Positions 27,176-36,484 of a DNA stretch of 64,000 bases are shown here, in pieces. The notes under the pieces are model-generated. The model worked only from the letters and a program-made list of their open reading frames with translations, had not been told where the DNA came from and made no database searches. The number at the start of each line of letters is the position of its first letter. Positions within the stretch are counted from its first letter, which is position 1. Location: NCBI RefSeq assembly GCF_000172075.1, contig NZ_ABIC01000003.1, positions 1 to 64,000 of the forward strand, given 5' to 3'. Position numbers and translations under genes: made by a program. Source of the stretch: Shewanella benthica KT99. Its GTDB lineage: Bacteria; Pseudomonadota; Gammaproteobacteria; Enterobacterales; Shewanellaceae.

Positions 27176-28239
27176 TCATCTCCTCTGCTCAGCTATATTC
27201 TTACCAGATCCCCCTGAATAAACTGCTTCCTGTCGGCAAGCAACGTATCAATCTACGCAGCGGACTGGTTCTCAGGCTGCAAGTGAAGCAGAACTCAGCA
27301 GCCGAGGGGACATCTGACCTACGCACCGAATTGGTTGAAATAAGCCCTTTGTCGGGTCTCGATATCGATAACCGCCCCTTAATGGGTTTCAGCCTTGAAA
27401 GCTCACAAGAGGTCAGCCTACTGCTGGAAGAGCGACTCGAGTCTCTCATAGGTGAACACATCATCCGGCTGTTAGATCTCGCCGAAGAGACTCAATACCC
27501 ATCAGTCGCGTTTGGCTTGAGCCTGCTCTATTGCAAGCTTATCGGCCAGCTCGATGACACTGAGCTGTCACTTCAGGAGACTAGAGTGGTGCCGCTTATC
27601 TATCGCGGGCAAGATGAGCCAATTAGCAGCTTGCACGAACGAGTGCGCGCCCTACCTAGGGAAACACATTCAGTTAAGATAAAAGTCGCCCAGACCTCAC
27701 TGGAAGAAGAGATCCAATTAGTTCATCAGGTGCTAGCCATAAGACCCGATCTAAAACTCAGACTCGATGCCAACCGAGGCTTCAGCTTAGAGCAGGCCAT
27801 CGAGTTTGCCGCCTGTCTGCCGATAGACGCTGTCGAGTACATAGAAGAGCCTTGCATCGACCATAACGACAACCCAATGTTCTATCGAGCCATAGGCATG
27901 CCCTGGGCATTGGACGAGACCCTCAACGATGCTAAATTCAAGTTTGAAATGCAGCCGGGCCTCACGGCGCTAGTCATCAAGCCTATGCTCATCGGCACTT
28001 TAGAGAAGATACAAAATTTACAACATGAAGCCGACCAGTGTGGCGTGCGCACCATATTAAGCTCCAGCTTGGAGGCCAGCCTAGGTATTGAGGCTTTAGC
28101 GAGATTAAACCAGATAATGTCGCCGGATGAGATCCCCGGGCTAGATACCTTAGCTGCATTTAGCGTCGATCTGATCATCGACTCGGGCAAGAGTAAATGC
28201 CTGAGCTGTGATGAACTCACCTTGATCAAATCAGTCTAG
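27172..28239 (+). CDS. menC: o-succinylbenzoate synthase MenC
   Basis: Enolase-superfamily dehydratase making o-succinylbenzoate. 355 residues from the ATG overlapping the menH stop; a start at 27133 lies deep within menH and is not credible. Barrel residues are seen in order: the catalytic Lys in SVKIKVAQ, metal ligands in LRLDANRGFS, VEYIEEPC and WALDETLND, and the second Lys in ALVIKPMLIG. Somewhat longer than E. coli MenC (320), with an acidic insert near the N-terminus. Confidence 0.93.
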   Translation: MIISSAQLYSYQIPLNKLLPVGKQRINLRSGLVLRLQVKQNSAAEGTSDLRTELVEISPLSGLDIDNRPLMGFSLESSQEVSLLLEERLESLIGEHIIRLLDLAEETQYPSVAFGLSLLYCKLIGQLDDTELSLQETRVVPLIYRGQDEPISSLHERVRALPRETHSVKIKVAQTSLEEEIQLVHQVLAIRPDLKLRLDANRGFSLEQAIEFAACLPIDAVEYIEEPCIDHNDNPMFYRAIGMPWALDETLNDAKFKFEMQPGLTALVIKPMLIGTLEKIQNLQHEADQCGVRTILSSSLEASLGIEALARLNQIMSPDEIPGLDTLAAFSVDLIIDSGKSKCLSCDELTLIKSV

Positions 28240-28253
28240 GTAAAGGAGGTCCC

Positions 28254-29762
28254 TTGCAACGAGTCCCTGTTATCTCTCCCCTGCATCAGACGGCGAAAAC
28301 TCATCCACATTCGATAGCGATAAGCTGGCGCAGCAAGGGTCTCAACATAGCACTCGGCTATTCAGAGCTGAGCCTGAAGGTCATAGCATTGGGCGAGCAA
28401 CTTATAGCCTCAGGCTTAACAGGAGGAGACCGTCTCGCCTGCATTGACAGTAATTCCCCCGAATTAGTCATGCTCTACTGGGCCTGTATCGACCAAGGCA
28501 TACTCTTCTGTCCACTCTCACCACGGTTTCCCCCGGCACAGATAACTCAGCTAATCGAGAGATACACATTGAGCCATGTCTGGGCGGGAGAGCTGCACCA
28601 GGATTTGCTGACTCAGGCCTTAAGCCATAGGGTAATCTCCTTAGACTTTAGCCTTACGAGCCAGCCGCATTTAGCCAAATATCAACCTGACCGATCCTAT
28701 CCACCTCAATCTCAACCGGCCAGAGTCGATGCAGAGCTGGCTGCCAACATCATTCTCACGTCGGGCAGCAGTGGTATGCCTAAGGCCGCGTTGCACAGTC
28801 TCAATAACCATATTGCCAATGCAGAGGGCTCCCGCAGCTTCATCCCTCTCGAGCACGGCGATAGCTGGCTACTCACCTTGCCCGTGTTTCATATTGGCGG
28901 TCTGGCGATCATCAACCGCTGCGCCTTAGCCGGCGCAGCGGTCGTATTGCAAGATAGAGACTCCAGACTATCGGAGCAATTAACCACAGATAAGATCACT
29001 CACCTTTCATTGGTGGCGACTCAGCTGGTCAGGCTGTTGAATCAAGATGCCAGCAGTCTGCAACAGGTGAAGGCGCTGCTGCTCGGCGGCGGGGCTATAT
29101 CTCCAGCTCTCTTAGCCCAATTAGAAACGCTAAAAATACGCAGCTTCACCAGTTATGGTATGACAGAGATGGGCTCGCAGATCACCACAGGTATTGCCAA
29201 TGAAGACGGCAGTTGTGGTCATCTATTACCGGGCCGTGAACTGAAGATCCAAGATAACGAGATCTATGTCAGGGGCGAAACACTCTTCCTTGGCTATCTC
29301 AAGCCTCATTCTGCAGCGCAATCTCTAACCAAATCTCTTACAAGAAGTGCAGAGCAGATAACACTGACATTGGACCCTGATGGTTGGTTCTTTACCGAAG
29401 ATAGGGGCTATTGGAACGAGGACGGAAATCTATGCATCTTAGGTCGCTGCGACAACATGTTTATCTGTGGTGGTGAGAATATCCAACCCGAAGAGATAGA
29501 GACGATACTCAAACAACACCCCGAGATTGAAGAGGCTATCGTTTTCCCCCTGTTTGATGACGAGTTTGGCAACTTACCAGCAGCGATAATCAAGGGAGAT
29601 ATCCCACAGCAGAGTGAACTAGACGCCTTAGTCTGTAGCCAAGCCGCCCGCTTTAAACGCCCTCGCCAATACTATCCTTGGCCCGAGGTCGAGCAAACCA
29701 GTTTAAAGGTATCGCGCAAACAGATCATTGAGGCGGTTTTATGCCTAGAATCTAGGAACTAG
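28254..29762 (+). CDS. menE: o-succinylbenzoate-CoA ligase MenE
   Basis: Acyl-adenylate ligase that activates o-succinylbenzoate with CoA. 502 residues. The ATP loop is TSGSSGMPKAALHS, followed by YGMTEMGSQ and the hinge region DRGYWNEDGNLCILGRCDNM. The start is TTG at 28254, placed by a near-perfect ribosome site TAAAGGAGGT ending 3 bases before it; no ATG fits. Its last codons (LESRN) are made by the CTAG heptamer repeat, so the C-terminus has been extended or altered by that repeat. A terminator follows. Confidence 0.92.
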   Translation: MQRVPVISPLHQTAKTHPHSIAISWRSKGLNIALGYSELSLKVIALGEQLIASGLTGGDRLACIDSNSPELVMLYWACIDQGILFCPLSPRFPPAQITQLIERYTLSHVWAGELHQDLLTQALSHRVISLDFSLTSQPHLAKYQPDRSYPPQSQPARVDAELAANIILTSGSSGMPKAALHSLNNHIANAEGSRSFIPLEHGDSWLLTLPVFHIGGLAIINRCALAGAAVVLQDRDSRLSEQLTTDKITHLSLVATQLVRLLNQDASSLQQVKALLLGGGAISPALLAQLETLKIRSFTSYGMTEMGSQITTGIANEDGSCGHLLPGRELKIQDNEIYVRGETLFLGYLKPHSAAQSLTKSLTRSAEQITLTLDPDGWFFTEDRGYWNEDGNLCILGRCDNMFICGGENIQPEEIETILKQHPEIEEAIVFPLFDDEFGNLPAAIIKGDIPQQSELDALVCSQAARFKRPRQYYPWPEVEQTSLKVSRKQIIEAVLCLESRN

Positions 29763-29772
29763 GTTCTAGGCA
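29745..29772. repeat. CTAG heptamer repeat, 4 units, overlapping menE stop
   Basis: Units CTAGAAT, CTAGGAA, CTAGGTT, CTAGGCA in exact 7-base register. The outer parts also pair (ATGCCTAGAA with TTCTAGGCAT). The repeat supplies the last five codons and the stop of menE, so it has invaded or grown into the coding end. Confidence 0.75.
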
Positions 29773-29790
29773 TAAATGTTCCATATACAC

Positions 29791-29815
29791 AAAAACCTGC
29801 CGCGGCAGGTTTTTC
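29791..29815. terminator. bidirectional terminator between menE and rpoH
   Basis: AACCTGCC-GC-GGCAGGTT flanked by A-run and T-run, between the convergent menE and rpoH genes. Works in either direction by its composition. Confidence 0.9.
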
Positions 29816-29842
29816 ATTGACTCTCATTTAGGCTAGCAAGCT

Positions 29843-30703
29843 TTACACTTCTATGCAGCCCTTGAGCTTGTTCATGGCATTCTTCTCAAGCTGCCTGATA
29901 CGTTCGGCAGAAACCTGATAAGTTGCGGCTAGCTCTTGCAACGTCGTCTTATCTTCATTCAACCAACGGGCCTGAAGAATGTGTTGGCTACGTTCATCGA
30001 GAGTCTTGATGGCAGCCAGAAGGCGAGTTTGATTGCTGGCCTCTAAGTTATCAGTTTCGACTTGACTCGCAAGATCTGAAGAGTGATCTTCGAGATACAG
30101 GGCAGGAGCATAGTCCTGAATGTCATCGTCGCTATCGCTGACAAGGTCGAATGCAGGGTCTTGAGCGGCCATGCGTGACTCCATTTCGGTCACATCGGCC
30201 TTAGATACGCCCAGATTCTCGGCAACCATGCCAACTTCTGCATCACTAAACCAACCAAGACGCTTCTTCGCCTTACGAAGGTTGAAGAACAGCTTACGCT
30301 GAGCCTTAGTGGTAGCGACTTTCACTATGCGCCAGTTTTTAAGCACATACTCATGAATTTCGGCTTTAATCCAATGAACGGCAAAAGAGACCAAGCGAAC
30401 CCCAACATTAGGATCGAAACGCTTAACCGCCTTCATCAGACCAATATTGCCCTCTTGAATAAGATCTGCCTGAGGTAAGCCGTAACCGGCATACCCCTTA
30501 GCAACATGAACAACGAAACGAAGATGAGACATAATCAGCTGCTTCGCTGCCTGTATATCACCAGTTTCCTGTAAACGCTTAGCAAGCTCGTATTCCTGAT
30601 CGGCTTCTAACATAGAAATGTTGTGTGCCGAATGGACATAAGCTTCCAGGCTACCGCTTCCATGGGGAACCACAAGTGCCATTAATTGCGTTTGATCAGT
30701 CAT
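29843..30703 (-). CDS. rpoH: RNA polymerase sigma-32 factor RpoH
   Basis: Heat-shock sigma factor of 286 residues (E. coli 284). Region 2 shows [19 protein letters not shown] and the -10-recognising helix [20 protein letters not shown]. The RpoH box [17 protein letters not shown] is diagnostic. Region 4.2 is [20 protein letters not shown]. It follows the fts genes in the same order as in E. coli (ftsY, ftsE, ftsX, rpoH) but with its own 363-base upstream gap, so it is probably expressed from its own promoters. Confidence 0.96.
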   Translation of the reverse strand: MTDQTQLMALVVPHGSGSLEAYVHSAHNISMLEADQEYELAKRLQETGDIQAAKQLIMSHLRFVVHVAKGYAGYGLPQADLIQEGNIGLMKAVKRFDPNVGVRLVSFAVHWIKAEIHEYVLKNWRIVKVATTKAQRKLFFNLRKAKKRLGWFSDAEVGMVAENLGVSKADVTEMESRMAAQDPAFDLVSDSDDDIQDYAPALYLEDHSSDLASQVETDNLEASNQTRLLAAIKTLDERSQHILQARWLNEDKTTLQELAATYQVSAERIRQLEKNAMNKLKGCIEV

Positions 30704-31066
30704 TCACGCTCCTATTCTTTCTCGACTTACTCGTCTAACAAATACTGCTAACAATACATTCATCGATATACAAGACAGAGTGTAGCACCGACTTATTTCA
30801 ACAAGATGAAAGTATTTGTTACGGCCTGCCCCTGTTAAATACCGAGGCAAAGAGGGCAGGGTGGAGAACTATAGGTGATCTGACAACTTATGTCAACACA
30901 CCTAAGATGAAATTTCACTCTTATAGTGTCTAGTGTCGCCTCTAGTGAATAGACAAGGCAAGTGAAGATTAGTTCATAAAGCTCATCGCTCTAAGAAAAG
31001 CCGTAAGGCTGAAGACAAAGACAACAAAGCTATAAGGCTGAAGGTTACAGACCCTCCAGCATCTAA
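30704..31066. other. rpoH upstream region, no gene seen
   Basis: 363 bases between ftsX and rpoH. There is no open frame with protein-like composition. It contains two imperfect copies of a phrase like AAGGCTGAAG (about 31003 and 31033). In E. coli this gap holds several rpoH promoters; I cannot mark any with confidence. Confidence 0.5.
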
Positions 31067-32032
31067 TTATGAAGGCTCGATCGCCCGCAGATGGTGGCGA
31101 ACGGAGAGGTATGATCCCAACCACCCTAAGAAAGAGGCGAGCCCCACAAGCTGGCCAAGTTCAACCAGAGAAAGAGATTGCATCTGCAGCTGGCTACCAT
31201 ATAAGCCCAATAATTCAGCCAATGCACTGTCGAGATACCAGACCAGAAGGTTGATGATAATCCAAGCTAAGATGCCACCTATGATGCCGTACCAGATCCC
31301 TGTATACAGGAAGGGTCGCTGAATAAAGGCCTCTGTCGCCCCTACTAGCTTCATGACTTCGATCTCGGAACGACGACTCATGATGGCTAAACGTATGGTA
31401 TTACCTATCACGAGTACAACGGCTAACACTAATAAGGCGGCAATGGCTAACACAGTACGCTCGAGTAACTTCACCACGGCCTGTAGTCTTTCCAACCACT
31501 CAATATCGAGTCGGCCAAAGCTCACTTCGGGTTCCAGTTCTAACTTTTTGAGTAACTCACGTGCGCCGGTAGGACTCGAATACCTGAGACTCGGTGTCAC
31601 TGTCACCACTGCCGGTAGTGGATTCGTATCTAAATAAGAAAGGGCTTCACCGAATCCTGACAGTGACTGGAACTCTTCGAGTGCCTGTTCTCGATTGATA
31701 TAACTCACTTCGCTGACTTCAGGGTAAACCTTAATCCGGGTAATTAAGCTTTGAATTGTTCTCTCGCTACGAGCATCGTCGACAAATAGCGATATCTCGG
31801 CGGCGCTGTTCCAAGATTGAGTTATCGTCTCGGCATTTTTAACTAAGACTTGCAGTGCGGCCGGCAGGCTTAAACTCACCCCCAACACAGCCATAGTCAT
31901 GATTGAGGAGACAGGATTACGCCAGAGCTCACCCATGCTTCCCATGGCATGTTGTAGATGGCGAATGAAGAACATCACAATACGACCTGAGATGGGTAAC
32001 TTGCTTCTGGTTAGCTGAGGCTTCTTGCTCAT
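31067..32032 (-). CDS. ftsX: cell division protein FtsX
   Basis: Membrane partner of FtsE that controls septal peptidoglycan hydrolases through EnvC-type activators. 321 residues with a short cytoplasmic N-terminus, a first membrane segment (SIMTMAVLGVSLSLPAALQV), a periplasmic domain (about 75-175) and three C-terminal membrane segments, including AIAALLVLAVVLVIGNTIRL. The loop MSRRSEIEVMKLVGATEAFI is the conserved FtsX coupling region. Lies 35 bases after ftsE. Confidence 0.95.
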   Translation of the reverse strand: MSKKPQLTRSKLPISGRIVMFFIRHLQHAMGSMGELWRNPVSSIMTMAVLGVSLSLPAALQVLVKNAETITQSWNSAAEISLFVDDARSERTIQSLITRIKVYPEVSEVSYINREQALEEFQSLSGFGEALSYLDTNPLPAVVTVTPSLRYSSPTGARELLKKLELEPEVSFGRLDIEWLERLQAVVKLLERTVLAIAALLVLAVVLVIGNTIRLAIMSRRSEIEVMKLVGATEAFIQRPFLYTGIWYGIIGGILAWIIINLLVWYLDSALAELLGLYGSQLQMQSLSLVELGQLVGLASFLGWLGSYLSVRHHLRAIEPS

Positions 32033-32067
32033 GTCATTCCCTGTGTGCCATTAGACATCATATTGAT

Positions 32068-32763
32068 TTAAACGGTTAATGGGCTTGCCGGAGCAGAAGT
32101 AAGTTCCTCCCCTCCTAACACTCGCCCCTGCTTTAGCGTCAAGATGCGATATTTCATTCTAGCGATAAGGCCTAAGTCATGTGTAGCAATGAGTACCGTA
32201 GTACCTGAGTCATTAAACGTCTCGAATAAGCGCAAGATATCCATAGATAACTTGGGATCTAAGTTCCCCGTCGGCTCATCGGCCAACAGCAGAGGAGGCT
32301 TATTTACAATCGCCCGGGCGATGCCCACACGTTGTTGCTCACCACCAGATAGCATGATGGGGTGGTGACGCTCTTTGCCATAGAGTCCAACCATGTCCAG
32401 CGCCGCTAACACGCGCTTTTTTATCTCGCCATGGGAAAATCCTTCGATCACGAGTGGCAGGGCGACATTATCGAAAACACTCTTCTCCATCAACAAGTGA
32501 TAGTTCTGAAAAATCATGCCAATATCTCGTCGAAGAAACGGCACATCTTTTCGAGACAATTTGGCAATATTGTGTCCATTAATAGACACTCGGCCAGCAT
32601 TAGCACGCTCAATCACAGTGATTAACTTAAGCAAGCTACTCTTACCGGCACCCGAATGACCGGTTAAGAATGCCATCTCACCTCGTTTAAGATGAAAGTT
32701 AACATCAGTTAAGGCCTTCTGCCCACCTGGATAAACTTTACTGACCTGCTCAAATTGAATCAT
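32068..32763 (-). CDS. ftsE: cell division ATP-binding protein FtsE
   Basis: ABC ATPase of the FtsEX divisome complex. 231 residues. Walker A is [14 protein letters not shown], the signature [16 protein letters not shown], and Walker [14 protein letters not shown]. The first residues [18 protein letters not shown] are typical. Starts 48 bases after ftsY; the three genes form one minus-strand operon. Confidence 0.95.
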   Translation of the reverse strand: MIQFEQVSKVYPGGQKALTDVNFHLKRGEMAFLTGHSGAGKSSLLKLITVIERANAGRVSINGHNIAKLSRKDVPFLRRDIGMIFQNYHLLMEKSVFDNVALPLVIEGFSHGEIKKRVLAALDMVGLYGKERHHPIMLSGGEQQRVGIARAIVNKPPLLLADEPTGNLDPKLSMDILRLFETFNDSGTTVLIATHDLGLIARMKYRILTLKQGRVLGGEELTSAPASPLTV

Positions 32764-32811
32764 CTGTTCTCATTTCCCTCTGAAAAGAGTCCTGGCTAAG
32801 CGCTAAATAAA

Positions 32812-34182
32812 TTACTTCTGTTCTTCGTTATGCTCTTGGGTAAAAAGTGCATCGATAAAGTCTTTTGCATCGAAGGTGCGTAGATCATCTATCTGCTCAC
32901 CGACACCAATATGACGTATAGGTATACCGAACTTATCGGCAATGGCAAAAATGACTCCGCCTTTCGCCGTGCCATCCAGCTTACTGATCGTAATACCTGT
33001 CACACCTACCGCTTTCTTGAACAGTTCAGCCTGACTAATCGCATTTTGCCCTGTGCCAGCATCTAAGGTCAACATCACCTCATGGGGAGCATTTTCATCC
33101 AACTTCTTCATCACCCGAACGATTTTCTTTAGCTCGTCCATCAGGTGCACTTTATTCTGTAAACGCCCTGCCGTATCGGCTATCAAGACATCGATATTAC
33201 GAGCGCGTGCCGCCTGGAGCGCATCGAACAGCACAGAAGCACTGTCGGCTCCGGTATGCTGCGCTATAACCGGAATATCATTCCTCTGCCCCCAGACCTG
33301 TAACTGCTCTACGGCCGCGGCACGGAACGTATCGCCAGCTGCTAACATAACCGATTTACCCTCGGCCTGATATTGTTTAGCGAGCTTACCTATGGTAGTG
33401 GTTTTACCGACACCATTGACACCCACCATCAAGATCACGAAGGGACCATCGGCACTTTCTGGAACCAAAGGAATAGATACTGGCTCTAAGGTCTTCTGCA
33501 TCTCTTCACGCAGTAGTTCATATAGGGCCTCTCCATCTTTAAGCTGCTTACGGCTCGCTTGCTCGGTCAGACTATCGATCAGACGAGTGGTAGTCTCGAC
33601 ACCTACATCGGCGATAAGTAATTGCTCTTCGAGCTCCTCAAAAAGATCATCATCGATCTTCTTGCCCTTGAACAGACCGATAAAACCACTACCAATGTTC
33701 TCACTGGTACGCTTTAAGCCACGCTTCAACCGGGCAAAGAACCCCTCTTTAACCGGCTTTTTCTGTGGTTCAGGTTGCTTTTCAGCCTCTGGTGTCGCCG
33801 CAGCCTCTTGTGCTTCAAGAGCAAGAGCTTCTGCCTCTCTTAAAGCTAGAGCTTCAGCTTCTTTTACAGCTTGAGCCTCAGCTTCCTGTCTCGTTTTCTC
33901 GGCAAGAGCCTCTACAGCAAGACGTTCTTGTTCAGCCGCTTCTCTCTCTGCAAGCGCGGCGGCCTCTTTTTCTGCTAGAGCCTCGGCTTCTTTTGCAGCA
34001 ATAGCCTCAGCTTCCTGCTTCGCCTGAGCCTCTTTTAGTGCCGCGGCTTCTTTTAAAGCAAGAGCTTCGGCTTCTTTTATCGCTAGCTCTGCGGCGTTAT
34101 CCGCAACCTCTACCTCTGGGGGCTCGACTTCATCTGTTGACTTATCTTTGCGAAACCAGGAGAAAAAACCTTTCTTTGCCAT
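32812..34182 (-). CDS. ftsY: signal recognition particle receptor FtsY
   Basis: SRP receptor GTPase that docks ribosome-nascent chains at the membrane. 456 residues. The N-terminal acidic A domain (about 20-140) is made of near-repeats of the type KEAEALALKEAAALKEAQAK, rich in Ala and Glu. The NG domain follows: G1 GVNGVGKTTTIGKLA, DTFRAAAVEQL, G3 DTAGRLQNK and G4 TKLDGTAKGG. A basic amphipathic stretch (KEGFFARLKRGLKRTSENIG) at the A-N junction is the usual membrane-binding helix. First gene of ftsYEX, divergent from rsmD. Confidence 0.95.
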   Translation of the reverse strand: MAKKGFFSWFRKDKSTDEVEPPEVEVADNAAELAIKEAEALALKEAAALKEAQAKQEAEAIAAKEAEALAEKEAAALAEREAAEQERLAVEALAEKTRQEAEAQAVKEAEALALREAEALALEAQEAAATPEAEKQPEPQKKPVKEGFFARLKRGLKRTSENIGSGFIGLFKGKKIDDDLFEELEEQLLIADVGVETTTRLIDSLTEQASRKQLKDGEALYELLREEMQKTLEPVSIPLVPESADGPFVILMVGVNGVGKTTTIGKLAKQYQAEGKSVMLAAGDTFRAAAVEQLQVWGQRNDIPVIAQHTGADSASVLFDALQAARARNIDVLIADTAGRLQNKVHLMDELKKIVRVMKKLDENAPHEVMLTLDAGTGQNAISQAELFKKAVGVTGITISKLDGTAKGGVIFAIADKFGIPIRHIGVGEQIDDLRTFDAKDFIDALFTQEHNEEQK

Positions 34183-34560
34183 GTGTAATACCAGTGCTCA
34201 ACTAACGGACTTAACTTTGAAACTGGATGGTCTGCCGACTCTATCGATGTACAATCTCAGCGAAACCATCCAATCATGTATTTGTTTATCTAAATTTTTA
34301 TCTGATGTTATCTGCTGCTTACCTATTGCGCGCCAGTAAATAATCATTCGAATAATTATTTTAGCAACGCCATACAGACAAACTGGTTTTGGGCCATATT
34401 ATAACCACAAGAAAGAGGTAAATATGCAGAGAAACAAGCCTTTCCCAGCAATAACCTCAGGTTTTCACCATTTCTACTAGCATTGGGGTAAAATAACCAC
34501 CTTTCATTGGGCGAAACAGTCTATCACTTTCTCCCTTAAGACCAAAAACCAGCTAAACAA
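34183..34560. other. ftsY-rsmD divergent intergenic region
   Basis: 378 bases between two divergent genes. No convincing gene on either strand; short open frames have random-looking composition. GGATGGT and ACCATCC arms about 35 bases apart (around 34225-34270) could form a weak stem. Nothing else seen. Confidence 0.5.
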
Positions 34561-35154
34561 ATGGGTAAAGAGATGGCAAAAAATAAACCTTCCAGTGGCC
34601 AAGTTAGAATCATCGCGGGCCAGTGGCGCTCGAGGCGTCTACCTATTCACGATTTAGAAGGCTTAAGGCCCACAACCGATAGAATCAGAGAGACATTGTT
34701 CAACTGGCTTGCAGGTGATTTGACTGGCGCCCGAATACTCGATTGCTTCGGCGGCAGTGGCGCGCTCTGTTTCGAGTCTCTCTCTCGCTACGCAAGCTAT
34801 GCCAAGGTTTTCGAGCTCCAAGCCAGTGCGGCAGAGCAACTCAAACTAAATCTAAAAAACCTCAAGTGTGACTCATCTATGGCCGATGTCATCAAAGGCG
34901 ATACCCTTAAATTATTAGCTGTTGAGCCTCAGGAAGGCTTCGACATCGTCTATATCGACCCTCCGTTTAGAAAGGATCTCGCCGAGAAAAGTATTCAGTT
35001 AATCGCAGAACATAACTGGCTCAAGGAAAATGCTCAGATCTATGTGGAGACCGAAAGCGAGCTGGAACAGCTAAGCGTACCGTCTAACTGGGTGCAGTTA
35101 AAAGAGAAGAAGGCGGGTCAAGTCATCTACCGTCTGTATCAATATCAGCCTTAA
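34561..35154 (+). CDS. rsmD: 16S rRNA (guanine-966 N2)-methyltransferase RsmD
   Basis: Class I SAM methyltransferase acting on the small ribosomal subunit. 197 residues. The N-terminus has VRIIAGQWRSRRLPIHDLEG and RPTTDRIRETLFNWL, both conserved. SAM motif I is ILDCFGGSGALCFESLSR and the catalytic NPPY-like motif is YIDPPFRKDL. A second ATG at 34573 gives MAKNKPSSGQ and may be the true start. It is divergent from ftsY, as in E. coli. A 41-unit heptamer array begins 10 bases after its stop. Confidence 0.95.
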   Translation: MGKEMAKNKPSSGQVRIIAGQWRSRRLPIHDLEGLRPTTDRIRETLFNWLAGDLTGARILDCFGGSGALCFESLSRYASYAKVFELQASAAEQLKLNLKNLKCDSSMADVIKGDTLKLLAVEPQEGFDIVYIDPPFRKDLAEKSIQLIAEHNWLKENAQIYVETESELEQLSVPSNWVQLKEKKAGQVIYRLYQYQP

Positions 35155-35163
35155 AAGCTCTTA

Positions 35164-35450
35164 GCGATAAGCGGTAAGCGGTAAGCGATAAGCGGTAAGC
35201 GGTAAGCGGTAAGCGATAAGCGGTAAGCGATAAGCGGTAAGCGATAAGCGGTAAGCGATAAGCGGTAAGCGATAAGCGGTAAGCGATAAGCGGTAAGCGG
35301 TAAGCGATAAGCGATAAGCGGTAAGCGATAAGCGGTAAGCGATAAGCGGTAAGCGATAAGCGGTAAGCGGTAAGCGATAAGCGGTAAGCGATAAGCGGTA
35401 AGCGATAAGCGATAAGCGGTAAGCGGTAAGCAATAAGCGGTAAGCGGTAA
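35164..35450. repeat. heptanucleotide tandem array, 41 units of GCGRTAA
   Basis: Exactly 41 uninterrupted units of 7 bases (287 bp): a mixture of GCGATAA and GCGGTAA with one GCAATAA at unit 39. The two forms alternate for long stretches (units 8-18), so a 14-base higher-order unit has also been copied. Because 7 is not a multiple of 3 and neither strand pattern holds a minus-strand stop, all three minus frames are open and spell repeats like LPLIAYR; these are not genes. It starts 10 bases after the rsmD stop and ends 25 bases before a yhhL-like pseudogene. Confidence 0.97.
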
Positions 35451-35474
35451 TAATAAATGCAGACAGACAAGCAA

Positions 35475-35773
35475 ATGAAGTTTATCAACTTTTTTATAAT
35501 CACCGGTAAGACTATTACCCTCTTTGCCTGGTTAATAATGGCCTACAATTTAGTTCAGCCCTTCGAAGGTACCTAGCCGGTATCCTGAATATCTTATTTG
35601 CCGTGACCCTATTAATGCACGCCTTTCAGGTCGTCATCTTTCATACTCGATTCAAATCTCGGCTAACTCTGCACCAAAGCGATTACCTAAACGTGCTCGC
35701 CTTCGGCATATTCAGCCGACTAAGCTATCGAAGCAAGACGCCTGCACCCAATGGCACGAGAGCGTATAGGTAA
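35475..35773 (+). pseudogene. YhhL-type DUF1145 membrane protein, frameshifted
   Basis: Small inner-membrane protein related to E. coli YhhL, which also follows rsmD. The frame begins MKFINFFIITGKTITLFAWL and holds to NLVQPFEG, where GGTACCTAG gives a stop. Restoring one A (GGT AAC CTA) gives EGNLAGILNILFAVTLLMHA, then FQVVIFHTRFKSRLTLHQSD, to a TAA at 35771-35773. One single-base loss thus destroys it. The terminal residues after LSYR also look unlike the family and may be altered. Lies just after the heptamer array. Confidence 0.8.
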
Positions 35774-35851
35774 CTTGAATGATACAAGCTGGTACGAACT
35801 CATACAGGAGCAATAAAGAACGCTTGTTTAGTTTATATATCAACAAGCATA

Positions 35852-35885
35852 AGAAAGCCCCATAGTGCTAACTATGGGGCTTTCT
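35852..35885. terminator. terminator downstream of cymA
   Basis: A 14-base perfect stem, AGAAAGCCCCATAG with CTATGGGGCTTTCT and a 6-base loop, located 36 bases after the cymA stop. Likely shared by cymA and the convergent yhhL remnant. Confidence 0.85.
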
Positions 35886-35920
35886 AGATTATTCTGTATC
35901 GGCACTAAGCCCTTTAATGC

Positions 35921-36484
35921 TTATCCCTTAGGGTAAACGTGTGCAACACCCTTGTGACAATCTACACAAGTCTTGCGCTTATCGGCTTCTTTCTTGAAGT
36001 TGCGCTCATGCATTCTCTTCGCCATCTTCTTCATAGTATCTGGCTGGTTCTCGTAGATACGAGTATGACAATGCTGACAGTTAGCTGAATCGGTAGCACG
36101 GAAGTATTTAAGCGCGTGATCGGCTTGTTCCTTACGGTTCTCATCTAGCCAGGCTTGAGTATTGAAGCCATCGATAGTCAGGAAGCCATATAGATCTTTA
36201 GATACGATGATCTTCTTAATCATGTACTTAATAGGATTGTGAGGTAGGTGACAATCTTGACACTGAACAGTCACACCCGCACGACCTCCGCCGTGTGCAG
36301 AAGCCAACACTTCATCTTTCAGAGAGTGATTGCTGTGACAAGACATACAGAACTCATCTGAACTTGTCGCATGTAAAGTTTGTTGTGTAGCAAAGTAGCC
36401 AACAACACCGACTACAACACCAACCACTAGTAGGGCTAATATTGAGTATTTCGCACTTGGTTTAAATAGGGCACGCCAATTCAT
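35921..36484 (-). CDS. cymA: CymA tetraheme c-type cytochrome, menaquinol dehydrogenase
   Basis: Inner-membrane NapC/NirT-type cytochrome that takes electrons from menaquinol and passes them to periplasmic reductases for fumarate, nitrate, DMSO and metals; a hallmark of Shewanella anaerobic respiration. 187 residues from the second of two adjacent ATGs (MNWRALFKPSAKYSILALLV). One N-terminal membrane anchor (about 14-34), then four heme c motifs: CMSCH, CQDCH, CQHCH and CVDCH. The segment SKDLYGFLTIDGFNTQAWLD is highly typical. Single-gene unit with a strong terminator. Works with the menaquinone pathway encoded at 24.7-29.8 kb. Confidence 0.97.
   Translation of the reverse strand: MNWRALFKPSAKYSILALLVVGVVVGVVGYFATQQTLHATSSDEFCMSCHSNHSLKDEVLASAHGGGRAGVTVQCQDCHLPHNPIKYMIKKIIVSKDLYGFLTIDGFNTQAWLDENRKEQADHALKYFRATDSANCQHCHTRIYENQPDTMKKMAKRMHERNFKKEADKRKTCVDCHKGVAHVYPKG

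Noticed and set aside
30704..31066. tRNA or small RNA gene
   Set aside because: No cloverleaf or strong structured element could be found by eye here or in the other gaps.
33392..33874. Plus-strand frame of 160 codons inside ftsY
   Set aside because: Mirror of the repeat-rich and conserved ftsY coding strand; Ser/Arg-rich composition typical of antisense frames.
35164..35450. Possible CRISPR array
   Set aside because: Units are 7 bases with no spacers, and no cas genes are present.
35123..35503. Three overlapping minus-strand frames spelling LPLIAYR-type repeats
   Set aside because: They are products of the 7-base array, open in every minus frame because the unit has no stop there; no ribosome site and not protein-like.
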